Part shown: piece after piece, positions 60,301-64,000 of the stretch | Position numbering within the stretch: the first letter of the stretch is position 1 | Layout: each line of letters begins with the position of its first letter | Assembly (NCBI GenBank): GCA_008508345.1 | Contig: QNGE01001009.1 | Span: 124,001-188,000 of the forward strand | Direction: 5' to 3' | From: Paragonimus westermani | Taxonomy: Eukaryota; Platyhelminthes; Trematoda; Plagiorchiida; Troglotrematidae | DNA length: 64,000 bases | Translations under genes and position numbers: made by a program | The notes under the pieces: model-generated | Told to the model about the DNA's origin: nothing | The model's database searches: none | The model's input: only the letters and a program-made list of their open reading frames with translations

Positions 60301-63300
60301 AAGCTTGCAGGACTAGGCCAGGCGTTCTAGAGTTACCGCATCGCTTTCTGGCAACTAGCTAGTCTGTTGAACCAGGTGAGTAGGATAGCCTGTATAGCGA
60401 TCTAGTTGAGCCTCTAGGGCATGTTCGCATGGCATCCACAGCGCATTCACTGTCTTTAACGAGCGCCCGCAAAACTGCCGTAATGCTCAGGGTAGTATGG
60501 ACTATGATCATTGCGACAGGGTTTCTCAGACATTCCGGACGTCCTCTTCCTCACTTAGAAGATAAAAAAACGTGAGGCACTGGAGCTCAAATAACCGAAA
60601 TGCAGTAAAGCTCTAGATCCGGGCTTTCATTCTCTTCCTCTTTCCGAAGACGGGATCGAGATTGTCTGAATCGATCAAACCCTTTCGTTGTGCATGGGAT
60701 ACCGACAACAGCCATTCGCATTTTCAAAAAGATGTCATTTAACAACCACAGAGGTACTGGCCTTGTCTTTATCGCATCCAATATGTTCACGGCACCTCCA
60801 AAAGCGTAGAGACCCGAACAAAAGAAGAAAAGGCGGGTTTCTGACCTGATCGCGGATGTACCTATCATATCTTCGACTTGTGGCAGACATTGACGTATCT
60901 ACACTCTTTTCTTCAGCTAACTGTCGGTTGCCGACACGCTCATTCAGGCTATCTCCATCTTAGATGAGTTCTATTGAAGTACTTCAATTTATTGAACTGT
61001 ATTCTTATTCTGAGTACAGGCTGCTGATTTATGGCAGCTATCTCGAGCGTTCTGCACGTCAAGTGGCGTACGACAGCGATGTCTGATCTTCCTTTTTCTC
61101 TCAGCCTCGTGGGAGACGATATTCCAGAACATTCAGAGGTGTCGAGGAACTCAGGATGAAGCTTCTACCAAGCAGAAAGCTAACATTGATCCTGTGAGTT
61201 CTGGAAAAAAATGCAGATCATGCGTAACCGATCAAATACGGCTGGTCAGTTATGTATACATTTTGCACCTTTCAGAGTGCAGAACTGCTATAGGATTGGG
61301 TTGACGCTGACCCTATTTTTGTTGTTCCTGGCAGACTTCTGAAGATTGTTGACCATTAAACTTGTCTGGATAATGCCGCCTCATTAGCTTGCTGACGAGA
61401 TAACCACGAGCATGTTGAGCGTTCGTCAAGGTTCTACATTTGTGGTGTCCATTTGCCGACCAAACGCAGGGTTTATGACGTACATGTACGTTCGGTTTTC
61501 CTCTAGGGATAAAAGTCCTGGCTCACCAATGCGAAAGATACACCTGAGATCCCAGCATTAGATCAACGTAGTCCTACTGAGCAAGGTTGATAGGTGTTGT
61601 CGGCCAGGTTAGAGTTCGGTGTTATTTGCACCGCGAGTCGGAAACGTCCTAGAACACGTCGATGTGTCGCAGTCAATGGCGAGCATGTATCGCGAAAGTC
61701 GCTGATTCTTCATTTCTATGAAGCTTCACCGCCTTACAACGTCTTTTTTGTTGTCCCCCCTTCTGCTTCTCCCAACATATTTACATTTTTTCAGTATTCT
61801 GCTATTTCGTGAATTACTGTCAAGGTCAACGAAAACCTGAGTAATGGTACTCACTGGTAAAGATCAAAGCTGACAATAAGTATGTGTACGAAGTAAGCCG
61901 AGGGAGGAATACACAAGCGTCAATCTGACCGGAATCAAAATAACTTCTCCTCAACAAAGTCAGTATAACGAGAGTTAGTTGATGCATGAAACACAATTTT
62001 GAATGAGCAGTTTTCCTAACGTTCTTTACACGACGTTTTAAAATAGTTATTACGGTTCTAACGAAGGGCACTTACTAGTTGTAAGTAGTATGGATCTGTT
62101 GCCCATCCACTAGGCCAGATTCACACACGGTGACTGAAATTGCCCCTTATTTCCAAGTTTGTATAACTTTTGCTGCATACGTTTGGTTACATTAAAAGAA
62201 AGTCTGCTGACACGTTTCACTTTCGAGATTAAGCTACAATTTTTATTTTAAACACCATGAGACTTGTCTCTAGACTATAGAGATGGTAATGTCCCCACCT
62301 TCTGAAGTCCACAGTAATCGACATCGAGTCTTCGTATGGAGAATAGTGTGGTCAAAATGCGGTGTTTCATGTGCGGACGGTAAACAATTGTGACCGAATA
62401 ATGAGGTCAACATCGGTCTGAGATGAAGTGTGATCTCTTCGCGCTTTCTTACTCTCAAAGGAGGTTATCCAGGCCGTCGCAGGTGTTCAGACAAATCCCA
62501 CAAAAAATCATTTAGGCGTGTTTCCAGACAATCTTGTCTGACATGTCACGCTGTATGACATGAGTTGAACGGTGAAATAACACTCCATCCAGGGAAGATA
62601 CATATGGTCAAAATTCCTCAGGGAAAATTGCGACAGACAGGTAAACTAGGCCAAGATCATAGTACAGTGTGATATCAACGAGTTGTTAGGGTACCCCACT
62701 TTTTCTATCCAAAAGCCTCCCTTTTACAGGAAAGTAATCTGTTCAATCGGAATGAACGGAAATTCCAACAGTCCAGAGGTAACCATCCTTGTTACCTATT
62801 CCACCTATATTTCGCTTCGCACACCAGTGGCTTACTGACCTTAGTTATTACTTTTAGTAACTGTCCTTCAAGCTTCCAATTCAAGAATATCTGTAGGTCA
62901 CCACGCATCACATATATACGCTGCACTTTGTTTTCCTAGTACACGCGGTTTTGAGCGGAACGAAGTGAATTTTTGAAATCTTCATTTAATCTGACTTGAG
63001 AGCAAGTACCGGGGATAGTCACACTACTCTTAGGGACGAAGACTTGCGCTTTGTTTATCATGAGGCGGAAACTTTCAGTTCTATCGAGCGCTTCCTTATT
63101 CTGTTGTCGATCCGGCGTGCTAATGAGAATGTTTACAACACGGGCGCATAGCTGTTCCAGAAAGTGTGTTACGTTGGGATTTTTCTATAACATAATACGG
63201 TTACTGATAACTGGTAGGGGATGTTGTTCTTCATACAGATTGAACGTCTTCCACAATTGATCGCAGTTGTCACATTCCCATAGACTTTCCACTCAGCCCC

Positions 63301-64000
63301 TTTCGATAAAAAGGACTAGATTCGAGTTTCGCTACTGACGAGCTCTAATGAGAAATCGAATAGTGTAGAATAATTTGCATCTCATTTCATGTCGCCCGTA
63401 CAAACACAGAAAATGAGATACGGTGGCCTGAAAATAAGCAGGAACTTTATAATCCCCTTGTGCATACAGTCAAAACATAAAAACATATGGGTATCCAAGC
63501 TTTCCGCTGTCTCTCTCAGCATTGATAAGACGCACAGATGTCTGAGTTGCCGTCAGCTTCATTTTCATCTTCCAAACATCTTTCGAAGTTATTGAATAGT
63601 CCGGTAAATGGATGAATATGCAAAAGTCGGGCAAAAACCGCTGTGCAAAATAAAGATGCACTCAGGTTTCTACAAAATACTCTGCACAACTATTTCATTA
63701 TAAATGGTAATGAAATTATACAGACGCTGTGATGCTGCGTGGTTCAATCCGGCTTAATTTCCAAGTATTGATCGGTCACGGTATAAGAAGGGTGTCATAT
63801 AATCCCAAATGCTCGCTACCGTAGTTAGGTTGCAGTTGCAAGATCGGCAAGCTACTAACTGTACCTCCTGTCCAAAATTCACCTAGTGGTTGGTTCTGAG
63901 ATGTGTACAGGAGCGGAGTCTCCAACAAACATCAGATACACCTCGGACTTTTTGGCGGAGGTCATCCCTTGGGTGGTCACCGAGCCTACCATAACCACAT
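57341..64000. other. Upstream intron or flank of the RNF11-type gene
   Basis: The first coding exon (expected to start MGNC for N-myristoylation and palmitoylation and to carry PPPPY) should lie here or beyond the right edge. It was not found. Apart from a minus-strand frame at 60587-60901, only short chance frames and no recognisable repeats are seen. Confidence 0.5.
60587..60901 (-). other. Unexplained hydrophobic frame
   Basis: The minus-strand stretch is open from about 60901, with ATG at 60868. It includes RLFFFCSGLYAFGGAVNILD and PVPLWLLNDIFLKMRMAVVG, two moderately hydrophobic segments, then a charged end (RFRQSRSRLRKEEENESPDL) and a TGA stop at 60587-60589. The composition is coding-like, but no family is recognised and no paired exon was found. 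It lies on the strand of, and upstream of, the RNF11-type exons. It may be an exon of another gene, a retrocopy fragment, or chance. Confidence 0.25.

Noticed and set aside
62076..62106. Possible first exon of the RNF11-type gene (MGNRSILLTT followed by a strong GTAAGT donor, minus strand)
   Set aside because: It ends in phase 1 whereas the next exon needs phase 0, and it lacks the Cys after MGN and the Pro-rich motif expected of RNF11. Without transcript evidence it is probably chance.

Overview
The window looks like nuclear DNA of a flatworm, most likely a digenean fluke; this is an inference. The reasons are long introns with GT/AG boundaries, sparse coding sequence, moderately AT-rich non-coding DNA, tRNA-derived SINE copies, a decayed Ty3/gypsy pol, and several decayed Penelope-like GIY-YIG endonuclease ends. 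There are no bacterial operons, ribosome binding sites or CRISPR arrays. Most open frames here are chance products of intron and repeat sequence.

Two genes can be supported. The first is on the + strand. Four large exons (3799-4433, 11759-12573, 17675-18167, 33181-34332) have matching splice phases and encode about 1,030 residues of a Ser/Thr/Pro/Gln/Asn-rich, apparently disordered protein that I do not recognise. Both its first and last exons are missing or unidentified. A fifth exon (11225-11399) is plausible. The second gene is on the - strand and is convergent with the first. Exons 57192-57340 and 53000-53300 encode the conserved body and RING-H2 domain of an RNF11-type E3 ubiquitin ligase with a longer C-terminal tail than human RNF11. 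Its first coding exon was not found.

Layout: 1-1640, minus-strand gypsy pol relic (protease edge, RT with YGDN instead of YxDD, RNase H); 1640-2640, GC-richer repeat-like block; 2700-3215, SINE with tRNA-like head; 3799-34332, the + strand gene, with introns of about 7, 5 and 15 kb carrying duplications, SINEs and three GIY-YIG relics; 34333-52999, mostly repeat-derived or featureless DNA with a fourth GIY-YIG relic, a long TA microsatellite containing an N (48545) and a repeat block at 49.6-50.5 kb; 53000-57340, the RNF11-type gene; 57341-64000, largely featureless apart from one unexplained frame near 60.6-60.9 kb.

The window's own repeats could be compared directly. One tRNA-headed family has about five copies (14.8, 15.2, 32.3, 35.2, 39.8 kb), a second has two (3.1, 21.5 kb), and two further repeat pairs link 6.3 with 46.2 kb and 23.3 with 53.6 kb. 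No new defence or catalytic system is evident. The least explained items are the large disordered protein and a few isolated long frames.
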